DNA from: Haematobacter genomosp. 1
GTDB taxonomy: Bacteria; Pseudomonadota; Alphaproteobacteria; Rhodobacterales; Rhodobacteraceae
NCBI RefSeq assembly: GCF_002196855.1
Contig: NZ_NIPW01000028.1
Span: 1 to 64,000 of the forward strand
DNA: 64,000 bases
Direction: 5' to 3'
Translations under genes and position numbers: made by a program
Shown: positions 17,058-26,332 of the stretch, in pieces
How the letters are laid out: every line of letters begins with the position of its first letter
How positions within the stretch are numbered: position 1 is the stretch's first letter
Notes under the pieces: generated by a model
Told to the model about the DNA's origin: nothing
The model's database searches: none
The model's input: only the letters and a program-made list of their open reading frames with translations

Positions 17058-17996
17058 TCACCGCTCCGGCGCGGGCACGAATTCGCGGTTATCGCCGGGT
17101 GGCAGGCGGAAGCGGCCATGCTGCCAGTCACCCGCCCGCCATGCCTCCCGCGCGGCGTCGATCCGGTCCTTCGAGGAGGCGACGAAGTTCCACCAGATGA
17201 AGCGGGGACCGTTCAGCGTGGCACCGCCCAGGATCAGGATGCGCGCGCCCCTCGCCCCCGCGGCAAGGCTGATCCGGTCCCCGGGGCGAAAGACCATCAT
17301 CCGGCCTGCCTCGAAGGATTGCCCTGCAACGGTCACCTCTCCCGTAAGAACATAGACACCCCGATCCTCATGGTTGTCGGGCAGCGGAACCGCGGCGCCC
17401 GGTTCCAGCACGGCATCCGCATAGAAGGTCTCGGAGGGGAGGGTCACGGGCGCCCGCTCTCCCCACGCGTCGCCGAGGATCAGCCGGACCTGCTTGCCCT
17501 CCCCCTCCAGCAGGGGGAGCGAGGCTTTCTCTATATGCTGGAAGGCGGCGGGATCATCCTCGTTCGCTTCCGGCAGGGCCAGCCATGTCTGAATGCCGAA
17601 CATCGACAGCGGCCGCTCCCGCGCCTCGCCATCCGTGCGCTCCGAATGGGTCACGCCGTTGCCCGCGCTCATCAAGTTCACCGCGCCCGGCTCGATCCAC
17701 TGGTCCGTGCCGATGGAATCGCGGTGGTGGAGACGCCCGCGCAGCAGATAGGTGACGGTGGAAAGGCCGATATGGGGATGCGGGCGCACATCTATCCCCT
17801 GCCCCGTCAGGAACTCGGCCGGCCCCATCTGGTCGAAGAACACGAAAGGGCCGACCATCCGGCGGGAGGCGGCGGGAAGCGCGCGACGCACCTCGAACCC
17901 GCCGATGTCGCGTGCCCGGGGGATGATGACCGTCTCGATGGCATCGACTTCGTCACCGATCGGGCATGTGGGGTCGAGGGCGGGGTTCCAGCTCAT
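17058..17996 (-). CDS. Pirin family protein (312 aa)
   Basis: Bicupin protein of the pirin family, iron-binding, with roles reported as quercetin dioxygenase or redox sensor in different organisms. The N-terminal cupin carries HPHIGLSTVTYLLRG with the metal-binding histidines and GAVNLMSAGNGVTHSE. The second cupin lies in about residues 170-300 (EDRGVYVLTGEVTV). The ATG at 17996 has AGGAGG 5 nt upstream; longer in-frame extensions toward 18197 would run into the divergent metF start region. It sits alone. Confidence 0.9.
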   Translation of the reverse strand: MSWNPALDPTCPIGDEVDAIETVIIPRARDIGGFEVRRALPAASRRMVGPFVFFDQMGPAEFLTGQGIDVRPHPHIGLSTVTYLLRGRLHHRDSIGTDQWIEPGAVNLMSAGNGVTHSERTDGEARERPLSMFGIQTWLALPEANEDDPAAFQHIEKASLPLLEGEGKQVRLILGDAWGERAPVTLPSETFYADAVLEPGAAVPLPDNHEDRGVYVLTGEVTVAGQSFEAGRMMVFRPGDRISLAAGARGARILILGGATLNGPRFIWWNFVASSKDRIDAAREAWRAGDWQHGRFRLPPGDNREFVPAPER

Positions 17997-18144
17997 CCTG
18001 GCCTCCTGGCTGTTTTCTGGCGGACAGAGTTCCCGAATGCCATCCCATTGGCAAGCCGTGGCACGCGGTGGGCCTGCGGGCGCGCAGGAAAAGGAAAGCC
18101 CTCCCCAGCCTTCGGGACATAAGATTTGCCTCGGGTCGGCGAAC

Positions 18145-19041
18145 ATGGCAGAAGAACCCGCCCAGAAGACGGATACGCCCATGACGACCCCTCGCATCTC
18201 TTTCGAGTTCTTCCCCCCGCAGTCGCTGGAGGCGAGCTTTCGCCTGTGGGAGACGGTGCAGGCGCTCGCGCCGCTGAACCCGGCCTTCGTCTCCGTGACC
18301 TACGGTGCAGGCGGGACGACGCGGAAGCTCACGCATGAGGCGGTAACGACAATCCACAGAAACTACGGGCTGAACGTCGCCGCACACCTGACCTGCGTGG
18401 ATGCCACAAGGGAGGAGACGCTGGAGATCGCGCGCGCCTATGCCGAGGCCGGGGTGAAGGAAATCGTCGCGCTCAGGGGCGATCCGCCCAAGGGCGCCTC
18501 CGGTTTCACGCCACACCCGGAGGGGTTCGCGAGTTCGGTGGAGCTGGTGGAGGCGCTGGCCGCGACGGGAGATTTCCGGCTCCATGTCGGCGCTTACCCG
18601 GAGCCTCATCCCGAGTCGCCCGACACCCCCTCCGATGTCGCCTGGCTCCGCCGCAAGGTGGCCGCGGGCGCTTCATCGGCGATCACCCAGTTCTTCTTCT
18701 CGCCCGACATCTACTTCCGTTTCCGGGATGCAGCTGTCGCGGCGGGGGTCGATGTGCCGATCATACCGGGCATCATGCCGGTGAACAGCTGGAAGGGTGT
18801 GCGCGGCTTTGCCGCCCGCTGCGGCGCATCCGTGCCTGCCTCGCTCGATGCGCGCTTCACCGCTGCGGTGGACGCGGGCCGGGAGGCCGCCTTCGCAGTC
18901 GAGCAATGCACCGAACTCTGCGAGGCGCTCATCGCGGGTGGGGTTGAGGACTTGCACTTCTACACGTTGAACCGTCCGCAACTGACGCAACAGGTCTGCG
19001 CCAATCTCGGCATCCTTCCCGCCGCCGAAAGCGCTGCCTGA
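18145..19041 (+). CDS. metF: 5,10-methylenetetrahydrofolate reductase (298 aa)
   Basis: Flavoprotein that reduces methylenetetrahydrofolate to methyltetrahydrofolate for methionine synthesis. The barrel starts at RISFEFFPPQ with the catalytic glutamate, then VTYGAGGTTR, LTCVDATREE, IVALRGDPPKG (folate-contact region), ITQFFFSPDIYFRF and IPGIMPVNSW. The length is typical. Two in-frame ATGs are possible, at 18145 and 18181; neither has a good ribosome binding site, and the second gives the more usual N-terminus (MTTPRISFEF). The promoter region is shared with the divergent pirin gene. Confidence 0.95.
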   Translation: MAEEPAQKTDTPMTTPRISFEFFPPQSLEASFRLWETVQALAPLNPAFVSVTYGAGGTTRKLTHEAVTTIHRNYGLNVAAHLTCVDATREETLEIARAYAEAGVKEIVALRGDPPKGASGFTPHPEGFASSVELVEALAATGDFRLHVGAYPEPHPESPDTPSDVAWLRRKVAAGASSAITQFFFSPDIYFRFRDAAVAAGVDVPIIPGIMPVNSWKGVRGFAARCGASVPASLDARFTAAVDAGREAAFAVEQCTELCEALIAGGVEDLHFYTLNRPQLTQQVCANLGILPAAESAA

Positions 19042-19193
19042 ACCCGGTCAGCGCCGGCAGAGATGGCTGCCCCCCGCCGTTCGCTGAGTCCAGACATCAC
19101 CGGCAGTCCCGCGGCTCCCCGAAGGGAGGCCGCGAGGCAGGGGCGAGGGCGGGCAGCGCCCGCCTGAGCCCGTGCCTTCCCCCCGATCCCCGA

Positions 19194-22139
19194 TCAGGCG
19201 ATCTCCGCCAGCCGGGTCAGCGCGGCATGGAGTTTCGCGGCCTCCTCCTCGCCGAGTTCCAGCTTCTCACGGGTTTCCTCGACCACATCCTCCGGCGCGC
19301 TTTCGGCGAACTTCGGGTTGGCAAGCCGCCCGCGCAGCCCCGACAGGTCCTTGTCGAGCTTCTGGAGCGTTTTCTCCAGCCGCGCCTTTTCCTCCGCGAT
19401 GTCGATCACCCCATCGAGCGGCAGGGCGAAGGTCGCCCCTTCCACCGCGATGGTGACGGAGCCACGAGGTGCCGTCTCCGCTTCCGTCAGCGACTCGATC
19501 CGCGCCAACCGCCGGATCAACGCCTCGTTGCGCGCCCAGGCCGCGCGGCCAGCCGCGTCGATGGACGTCACGACGATGGCCAGCTTCAGCGCCACCGGCA
19601 CATGCATCTGCGCCCGGGCGGAGCGGATTTCCTCGATCAGCGCGATGACCCAGCCCATCTCGCGGTCGGCCTCGGCATCGCCGAGCTCCGCGCCATAGGT
19701 CGGCCAGTCGGTATGGACGAGCATCTTCGCCCGTTTGCCCGTCGTCTCCCACAGCTCTTCCGTCACGAAGGGCATCATCGGATGGAGCAGGATGAAGCAT
19801 TGGTCCAGCACCCAGGCCATCACCGCGCGGGTTTCCGCCGCGGTGGCCTCATCCGCCAGCAAGGGCTTGGCGAATTCCACATACCAGTCGCACACCTTGC
19901 CCCAGACAAAGGCATAAAGCGCATTCGCCGCATCGTTGAACCGGTAGGCGGCCAGCGCCTCGTCCACTGTCGCACGGATGCGACCCGTCTCCCCGAGGAT
20001 CCAGCGGTTCGCTGTCGCCGTCGCTGGAGGCGCGGATCCGGTGGCATGGTTCTCCCAGACGCCATTCATCTCGGCAAAGCGCGTGGCGTTCCACAGCTTC
20101 GTGCCGAAGTTGCGATAGCCCGCGATCCGCTGGGTGGAAAGCTTCAGGTCGCGCCCCATCGCCGCCATGGCCGTGAGCGTGAAGCGCACTGCATCCGCGC
20201 CGTATTCGTCGATGAGTTCCAGCGGGTCCAGCACGTTGCCCAGCGACTTGGACATCTTCTTGCCCTTTTCGTCGCGGACGAGCGCATGGACATAGACCGT
20301 ATGGAACGGCACCTTCCCAACAACCGCAAGCTGCATCATCATCATCCGGGCGACCCAGAAGAAGATGATGTCGAAGCCGGTGACCAGCACATCCGTCGGG
20401 AAATACTTGCGCAGTTCCGGCGTATCCTCCGGCCAGCCCAGCGTGCCGATCGGCCAGAGCCCGGAGGAGAACCACGTGTCCAGCACATCCGCATCGCGCC
20501 AGACCGGATAGACGAGTTTCGTAGGGTCCTGATTGATGTTGTATTCGGCGAGGCTCGCCGCCAGACGCTCGATGGCCTCCGCCTTGTCCGCCACCTCCAC
20601 GACCATCGAATGGCTGAAGGGCGCGGGAATATCGGCGATCTCGTCGAGGAACCGCTCCCGCACGGCATCGAAATCGGTGGCGGCGTAATGGACCTCACCC
20701 CGATGCAGCATGCCGCCGTTCATCAGCAGGTCGAAGATCTCGACCTCGTCGATCTCCCCGTCGCGATCCTCGTCCCCGAGATCGCTGCCCTGTGACACGC
20801 CGAGATCCAGCCCGTACCACACCGGGATCTGATGGCCCCACCAGAGCTGGCGCGAGATGGTCCACGGCTCGATATTCTCCAGCCAGTGGAAATAGACCTT
20901 CTCGTCCCGCTCCGGCAGGATGCGCGTGTCGCCGTTGCGCACCGCGTCCAGCGCCGGGCCGACGATCTGGGTGGTGTCCACGAACCACTGGTCGGTCAGC
21001 ATCGGCTCGATCACCACCTTGGAGCGGTCGCCGAAGGGCTGGGTGATGATCTTGTCCTCGATCTTCTCGAGAAGTCCCAGCGCTTCGATATCGGCGATGA
21101 CCTGCTTGCGCGCCTCGAACCGGTCCAGGCCGCGGTATTTCTCCGGCACCATGTTGTCGTCGGCAGCATCGTCCCGCATCCGGCCCTTGCCGTCGAGCAG
21201 CACGTAAAGCGGCAGGCCGTGCCGCTCCGCGACCTTGTAGTCGTTGAAGTCGTGCGCGCCGGTGATCTTCACCGCGCCGGAACCGAAGGTCGGGTCGGGA
21301 TACTCGTCCGCGATGATCGGAATGTAGCGGTCCGCGAGCGGAAGAAGCACACGTTTTCCGACGATTGGCGCATAGCGTTCATCCGACGGATGAACCGCCA
21401 CGGCCCCATCGCCCAGCATCGTCTCGGGCCGCGTGGTGGCGATGGAGATATAGTCCCGCACCTCGCGAAGCGTGACATTGCCGTCGGCGTCCTTCTCCAC
21501 GTATTCGTAGGTTTCGCCGTTCTCCAGCGGGTATTTGAAGTGCCACATGTGGCCCTTCACCTCGACGTTCTCCACCTCCAGATCGGAGATCGCCGTCTCG
21601 AAATGCGGATCCCAGTTCACCAGCCGCTTGCCGCGGTAGATGTAGCCCTTGTCATACATGTCGACAAAGACCTTGATGACCGCCTGCTGGAAGTTCGGGT
21701 CCATGGTGAAGGCGTTGCGCGACCAATCGCAGGAGGCACCAAGGCGCTTCAACTGGTTGATGATCGTGCCGCCCGACTGTTCCTTCCACTCCCAGACCTT
21801 TTCCAGAAAGGCCTCGCGTCCCATTTCCCGGCGACCCGGCTGCTGGCTGCGGGCCAGTTCCCGCTCGACGACCATCTGCGTGGCGATCCCGGCATGGTCC
21901 TGCCCCGGTTGCCACAGCGTGTCGAAGCCGCGCATCCGGTGCCAGCGGACCAGAATGTCCTGAAGCGTGTTGTTGAACGCATGCCCCATATGGAGCGATC
22001 CGGTGACGTTCGGCGGCGGGATCATCACGCAGAAAGTCTCCGCGCGCGACGCATTCGCGCCCGCCTTGAAGGCACCCGCCTTTTCCCAGGTTTCGTAGAT
22101 CCGCGCTTCCGCGGATTGCGCGTCGAACGTCTTTTCCAT
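19194..22139 (-). CDS. valS: Valyl-tRNA synthetase (981 aa)
   Basis: Class I aminoacyl-tRNA synthetase that charges tRNA-Val. The ATP-binding HMGH follows PNVTGSL at residues 50-53, the KMSKS loop is near residue 627 ([10 protein letters not shown]), and the editing (CP1) insertion carries [20 protein letters not shown]. The C-terminal arm ends in a coiled coil ([19 protein letters not shown]), as expected for ValRS. The full length of 981 residues is typical of alphaproteobacteria. An insertion around residues 440-480 ([15 protein letters not shown]) is acidic and looks lineage-specific. Confidence 0.98.
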   Translation of the reverse strand: MEKTFDAQSAEARIYETWEKAGAFKAGANASRAETFCVMIPPPNVTGSLHMGHAFNNTLQDILVRWHRMRGFDTLWQPGQDHAGIATQMVVERELARSQQPGRREMGREAFLEKVWEWKEQSGGTIINQLKRLGASCDWSRNAFTMDPNFQQAVIKVFVDMYDKGYIYRGKRLVNWDPHFETAISDLEVENVEVKGHMWHFKYPLENGETYEYVEKDADGNVTLREVRDYISIATTRPETMLGDGAVAVHPSDERYAPIVGKRVLLPLADRYIPIIADEYPDPTFGSGAVKITGAHDFNDYKVAERHGLPLYVLLDGKGRMRDDAADDNMVPEKYRGLDRFEARKQVIADIEALGLLEKIEDKIITQPFGDRSKVVIEPMLTDQWFVDTTQIVGPALDAVRNGDTRILPERDEKVYFHWLENIEPWTISRQLWWGHQIPVWYGLDLGVSQGSDLGDEDRDGEIDEVEIFDLLMNGGMLHRGEVHYAATDFDAVRERFLDEIADIPAPFSHSMVVEVADKAEAIERLAASLAEYNINQDPTKLVYPVWRDADVLDTWFSSGLWPIGTLGWPEDTPELRKYFPTDVLVTGFDIIFFWVARMMMMQLAVVGKVPFHTVYVHALVRDEKGKKMSKSLGNVLDPLELIDEYGADAVRFTLTAMAAMGRDLKLSTQRIAGYRNFGTKLWNATRFAEMNGVWENHATGSAPPATATANRWILGETGRIRATVDEALAAYRFNDAANALYAFVWGKVCDWYVEFAKPLLADEATAAETRAVMAWVLDQCFILLHPMMPFVTEELWETTGKRAKMLVHTDWPTYGAELGDAEADREMGWVIALIEEIRSARAQMHVPVALKLAIVVTSIDAAGRAAWARNEALIRRLARIESLTEAETAPRGSVTIAVEGATFALPLDGVIDIAEEKARLEKTLQKLDKDLSGLRGRLANPKFAESAPEDVVEETREKLELGEEEAAKLHAALTRLAEIA

Positions 22140-22230
22140 GGTCGGGTTCCACTTTCTTAACGTCCGCAGGTCTATCCAAGGACTGCCCCGCCGCCAAGGC
22201 GCGGTTTGCAGCTTTTTTCAGGAGACCGCA

Positions 22231-23112
22231 TTGTTCGCCATTTCAACGCCCGGCGTTTTGCCGTCCTTCGGCCCACTGACGGGTCGCAACGCCCTGCTGC
22301 TCGCGGCAGCCCTTGGCATCACGGCCTGCGGAACCACCTATCAGGTCGCCCGCCCCGGGGAGGGCCATGTCACCGCCGCCCGCGCCATGTTCGCGGAAGA
22401 ACAGTCCCACCAGACATCCGCCCCCGCCATGAGCGACACTGCTGCCCTCTCCCGGCATCAGCGGGTGCTGGCGCGGGTGAAGCCGGTGGCAGAGCGGTTC
22501 TGTCGTGAGGAAACCGTCGAGCGGAAGGGCTTCGACTGCGACGTGCAACTCGTCGTGGATGGGGCGGCGCGGCAGCGCAACGCCTTCCAGCATTACGAAG
22601 ATGGCAAGCCGACCGTCACATTCACCCTGCCGCTGATCCGCGACGCCCGGAACGAAGACGAGATCGCCTTTGTGCTGGGCCATGAGTTCGGGCACCATAT
22701 CGGCCAGCATATCGAGAAAAGGCGGCAGCAGATGCTTGCCGGAACGGTCATCATGGGCGTGTTGACCGCAGCCGCACAGGTGAATGCCAGCAACGCGAAC
22801 CCCTATCGCTCGCGGGCGGACGACCTGCAACAGATGCAGGCGAACATGGCGCTTGGGGGCGCGGTGGGCGGCATGGCCTACAGCCAGACCTATGAACTGG
22901 AGGCAGATGCGATCGGCACGGTGATCGCCGAACGGGCCGGGTATGACCCGGTGAAGGGCGCCCGTTTCTTTGCCCGGCCCGAGGCGGCAAAGACCACGGA
23001 CGGGGAGCTTTCGTTCTGGGGAACCCATCCGCCGGACGAGAAGCGCCTCTCCACCGTGATCGCGACCGTGGAGCAGGTCGCCCGCACGGGCGGCTTGAAG
23101 CGCCGGGATTAG
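22231..23112 (+). CDS. M48-family metalloprotease lipoprotein (293 aa)
   Basis: Membrane-anchored zinc peptidase. I choose TTG 22231 because AGGAGA lies 5 nt before it and this start restores a lipoprotein signal peptide (hydrophobic NALLLAAALG and lipobox ITAC with Cys33); downstream ATGs would drop it. HEFGHH at residues 151-156 gives the zinc histidines, and the glutamate in YELEADAIG is the third ligand. Relatives such as BepA and LoiP act in the periplasm on outer-membrane protein quality control; that role is inferred. It is transcribed divergently from valS over 91 bp and its 3' end overlaps the Lrp gene by 4 bp. Confidence 0.9.
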   Translation: MFAISTPGVLPSFGPLTGRNALLLAAALGITACGTTYQVARPGEGHVTAARAMFAEEQSHQTSAPAMSDTAALSRHQRVLARVKPVAERFCREETVERKGFDCDVQLVVDGAARQRNAFQHYEDGKPTVTFTLPLIRDARNEDEIAFVLGHEFGHHIGQHIEKRRQQMLAGTVIMGVLTAAAQVNASNANPYRSRADDLQQMQANMALGGAVGGMAYSQTYELEADAIGTVIAERAGYDPVKGARFFARPEAAKTTDGELSFWGTHPPDEKRLSTVIATVEQVARTGGLKRRD

Positions 23113-23558
23113 GCCGGAAGGCCCCCTGCCACCACACGGTCGAGCTTTGTCGTCAGATGGATGAAGCTCTCCGACGCCTTGACGCCCGGAATCGCGCCGA
23201 TGGCGTCGAGCACGGTGTCCAGCGACTGTGTTGTCGCGGCGGCCAGGGTCAGCAGAAGATCGACGCGCCCGGAGGTGGAATGGATCGTCTCCACCTCCGG
23301 CATCGCCTTCAGCCGGTTCACGATTCCGGATTGAAGCCGAAGGTCGATCGTCAGCAACACGGTCGCCCGCAACCGCCCCCGCTGTCCGGCCTCCCCCAGC
23401 TTGACCGTATAGCCGGTGATGACGCCGGAGCTTTCCAGACGCTCCAGACGCGACTGCAGGGTGGAGCGCGCCACCTTCAGCCGCCGCGCCAGCGTGGCGA
23501 GGGAAATGCGCGCATCCGCGGCCAGTTGGGCAACGATGGACCTGTCCAGATCGTCCAG
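23109..23558 (-). CDS. Lrp/AsnC-family regulator with a probable non-canonical start (149 aa)
   Basis: Feast/famine transcription regulator. The frame encodes a complete winged helix (LDRSIVAQLAADARIS, then LARRLKVARSTLQSRLERLE) and an RAM effector domain (LRATVLLTIDL, VETIHSTSGRVDLLLTLAA). The first ATG/GTG/TTG in frame is a GTG inside the recognition helix, which would destroy the DNA-binding domain. Upstream, GAGG lies 7 nt before a CTG at 23558, giving an N-terminus MDDLDRSIV that fits the family. ATT 23561 and CTG 23582 are alternatives. It is divergent from the ornithine-decarboxylase-type gene, a likely target. Confidence 0.8.
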   Translation of the reverse strand: MDDLDRSIVAQLAADARISLATLARRLKVARSTLQSRLERLESSGVITGYTVKLGEAGQRGRLRATVLLTIDLRLQSGIVNRLKAMPEVETIHSTSGRVDLLLTLAAATTQSLDTVLDAIGAIPGVKASESFIHLTTKLDRVVAGGLPA

Positions 23559-23788
23559 AATCTCACCTCGTGAATCTGTCAGCGTCTTTCGTCAATTTAA
23601 CGAAGCCACAGGCAAAAACAACACTTCCCAAGGCCCCGGTTTGGCTCCATATGCGACATCCTCGTTTTCAGGAAAAGGGCGGCTCATACGCACCTGGCCT
23701 GGTTTGGTTTGACGCGTAAGCGGCTCCGAACTGGTGCGTCCAGGGCTGGGGTAGGCTGCGCTCTGTTGGCAGAAGAAGGAACACGCCG

Positions 23789-24934
23789 ATGGGGCTCTCG
23801 AAAACGATCTGGACGACTCCGTCCGAATATCTCCGCATTCAGCAACCCGACGCGCCTGTCATGTTTTTCTCGCCCGCCGTTCTGCAGGCGACAGCGCGGC
23901 GGTTCATCGACGGTTTCCCCGGCTTCGTCACCTATGCCGTGAAATCGAATCCCGATGAGATCGTCATCGAAAATCTTGCCGCCGCTGGTGTGCAGGGGTT
24001 CGATGTCGCCTCTCCCGCCGAGATGCGGCTGATCCGCCGGCTCGCGCCCAGCGCGGCCATGCACTACAACAATCCGGTGCGCGCGCGTTCGGAAATCCTC
24101 ACGGCTGTCGAACTGGGCGTGGCGTCCTACTCCGTCGATTCGCGGAGCGAACTGGCCAAGCTCATCGCGCTGGTTCCCGCACAGGGCACCGAGATTTCCG
24201 TGCGGTTCAAGCTGCCCGTCGCCGGTGCGGCCTACAACTTCGGTGCGAAATTCGGCGCGACGGTGGAGCTTGCGGCGGACCTGCTGGCAATGGTCGCCAG
24301 CGCGGGGTTCATCCCCTCGCTGACCTTCCATCCGGGCACCCAATGCACGGATCCCACCGCATGGGAGGCATATATCCGTGCGGCGTCAGAGATCTCGTCC
24401 ATGGCGGGCGTGAGGATCGCGCGGCTCAATGTCGGCGGCGGCTTCCCCTCTCACCGGCTGAACGAGATCGAGCCGCAACTGGAGGCAATCTTCCGGCTGA
24501 TCGACACGGTCGCGACGGAAGCCTTTGGCGCGGATCGCCCGGCGCTGGTCTGCGAGCCGGGGCGGGGTCTCTGCGCCGGGGCCTTTTCGCTCGCCAGCCG
24601 GGTGAAGGCGGTGCGCGACGATGAGCACGTTTTTCTGAACGATGGTGTCTATGGCGCCTTCGCGGAACTCCCGCTCATCGGCATCATCGACCGGACGGAG
24701 GTCATCTCTCCCGATGGGGTGAAACGCGGCGGCGAGACGGTGGAACGCATCGTTTTCGGCCCGACCTGCGACAGTGTTGACCGTCTTCCGGGCGTCGTGG
24801 CCCTGCCCGGCGACATGCGCGAGGAAGATTACGTGCTGTTCCACGGCATGGGCGCCTATTCGATCGCCACCAATACGCGCTTCAACGGGTTCGGCGAACT
24901 CAGCGTCGCGACGGTGCTCAAGCTGAAGGGCTGA
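23789..24934 (+). CDS. Type III PLP-dependent ornithine/lysine decarboxylase-like enzyme (381 aa)
   Basis: Alanine-racemase-fold decarboxylase of the eukaryotic-type ornithine decarboxylase family, which would convert ornithine (or lysine) to putrescine (or cadaverine). The PLP lysine is Lys52 in YAVKSNP. Other landmarks are FDVASPAEM, RFKLPVAGAAYNFGAKFG, the glycine loop NVGGGFPS, CEPGRGL and the active-site Cys/Asp motif GPTCDSVD. The length is typical. A perfect hairpin terminator follows. The divergent Lrp-type gene is the probable regulator. Substrate preference between ornithine, lysine and carboxynorspermidine cannot be settled by eye. Confidence 0.9.
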   Translation: MGLSKTIWTTPSEYLRIQQPDAPVMFFSPAVLQATARRFIDGFPGFVTYAVKSNPDEIVIENLAAAGVQGFDVASPAEMRLIRRLAPSAAMHYNNPVRARSEILTAVELGVASYSVDSRSELAKLIALVPAQGTEISVRFKLPVAGAAYNFGAKFGATVELAADLLAMVASAGFIPSLTFHPGTQCTDPTAWEAYIRAASEISSMAGVRIARLNVGGGFPSHRLNEIEPQLEAIFRLIDTVATEAFGADRPALVCEPGRGLCAGAFSLASRVKAVRDDEHVFLNDGVYGAFAELPLIGIIDRTEVISPDGVKRGGETVERIVFGPTCDSVDRLPGVVALPGDMREEDYVLFHGMGAYSIATNTRFNGFGELSVATVLKLKG

Positions 24935-24966
24935 CGCCGCTAACAGGCCGACACAGAACTGCCCGA

Positions 24967-24991
24967 GGCGCGTCCGCGGACGCGCCTTTTT
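24967..24991 (+). terminator. Rho-independent terminator after the decarboxylase gene
   Basis: A perfect 20-bp palindrome (GGCGCGTCC arm, 24967-24986) is followed by TTTTT, 32 bp after the decarboxylase stop codon. Confidence 0.85.
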
Positions 24992-25151
24992 CATACAGAA
25001 AAAGTATTTTTCCGTCCACACGCAACCCGCAGCGGCCGCGCCGCATTGTCATAAAGTCGATGGGCTTTCGCCGTGTTACGGTGATCTGGCTGTGTCACTC
25101 CTTCAGGGAGACGGTCAACCGGTATCGGCAGACGGCGGAGCGGAGGTCGGA

Positions 25152-26291
25152 ATGGGCATCTGGCGGTTCACGGATATGCGGCGGCTCCTCGGCCTCGCGG
25201 ATGTTGCCCCGATCACCGCCACGACTCCCCTGCCGAAGCGCCGGAAGGCGCGCCCCACAATGGATCACGTCATCATTCTCGACGGCACGCTTTCCAGCCT
25301 GACCTCGGGACAGGAGACGAATGCCGGCCACACGTTCCGCCTGCTCCGGGAGGCCGGATGCGCTTCCCGGATTTCGCTTTTCTATGAGGCGGGCATTCAG
25401 TGGAAGGGCTGGTCCAGCCTGCCGGACATCATCACGGGTGCCTCGATCAACGATCAGATCCAGCGGGCCTATGGCTTCCTTGCCTCCCGCTACCGTCCGG
25501 GCGATCGGGTGTTCCTGTTCGGGTATTCTCGGGGCGGGTTCGCCGTCAGGTCGCTTGCCGGGATGATCGACCGGCTGGGCCTTTTGCGTGCGGAAGAAGC
25601 CACGGAGCGCAACATCCGGCAGGTCTTCCGTCATTACCGGCTTGCCCCCCAAAGCGACAGCGCCTCCGCCTTCCGCGCCGCCCACTGTCATACGCAGGTC
25701 GAAATCGCGATGATCGGCGTCTGGGATACCGTGAAGGCGCTCGGCCTACGGCTTCCGCTGCTCTGGCGCCTGACGGAAGCGGAACACGCCTTTCACCAGC
25801 TCGACCTCGGCCCGTCTGTTCGCTACGCCGCGCAGGCTCTGGCGCTCGACGAGACGCGCGTCGCCTTCAGCCCCCTGCCGTGGCAGACCCTGCCCGACTG
25901 GGAAGGACAGGCAGAAGACACGTGGTTTCGCGGCGCGCATCCCGATATCGGCGGGCAGGTGCATACCGGCCGGCAGGGTCGGCAGCTTGCCAATATTCCG
26001 CTGGTCTGGATGCTCGAGCGCGTGGAGGCGCAAGGCATGCCGCTGCCGCAGGACTGGCGGCTCCGTTTTCCCTGCGACGCCAGCGCGCGTGCGGTGGGCA
26101 CATTCGACGGATGGGGCAAGGTGTTCCTCATCCGCAGCCCCCGCGCGAACGGGCCGGTGAAGGGTCGCCTTCACCCGACCGTCCGGTTCCATACGCCGAC
26201 CCGGCAGGTCCGGCGCATCGACACCCCCGAACAGAGGGAAACCTCCGTGCGTATCGCCGCGCTTTTCAGTCCCTTCCGCCGGGAGGGCTGA
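25152..26291 (+). CDS. DUF2235-family alpha/beta hydrolase (379 aa)
   Basis: DUF2235 proteins are alpha/beta hydrolases related to the Tle1 phospholipases. The N-terminal strand-loop HVIILDGTLSSL matches the family start, and the nucleophile elbow is FGYSRGGF around residues 120-127. IGVWDTVKALGL and WFRGAHPDIGG supply the probable acid and histidine regions. The ATG at 25152 has GGAGG 5 nt upstream; a longer in-frame ATG at 25092 has none. There is no signal peptide and no neighbouring type VI secretion or immunity gene, so a chromosomal housekeeping hydrolase is more likely than a toxin. Substrate unknown. Confidence 0.85.
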   Translation: MGIWRFTDMRRLLGLADVAPITATTPLPKRRKARPTMDHVIILDGTLSSLTSGQETNAGHTFRLLREAGCASRISLFYEAGIQWKGWSSLPDIITGASINDQIQRAYGFLASRYRPGDRVFLFGYSRGGFAVRSLAGMIDRLGLLRAEEATERNIRQVFRHYRLAPQSDSASAFRAAHCHTQVEIAMIGVWDTVKALGLRLPLLWRLTEAEHAFHQLDLGPSVRYAAQALALDETRVAFSPLPWQTLPDWEGQAEDTWFRGAHPDIGGQVHTGRQGRQLANIPLVWMLERVEAQGMPLPQDWRLRFPCDASARAVGTFDGWGKVFLIRSPRANGPVKGRLHPTVRFHTPTRQVRRIDTPEQRETSVRIAALFSPFRREG

Positions 26292-26332
26292 TCCCCCTTG
26301 CGCGGCGCGCGCGTTTGCGCTTGTCATGCGCC

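Noticed and set aside
19128-19182. GC-rich hairpin between metF and valS as a terminator
   Set aside because: A GGCGGGC/GCCCGCC stem is present, but no T tract follows on either strand, so it was not listed as a terminator.
25152-26291. Type VI secretion effector locus suggested by DUF2235
   Set aside because: No Tss, VgrG, PAAR or immunity candidates flank the gene; neighbours are metabolic.
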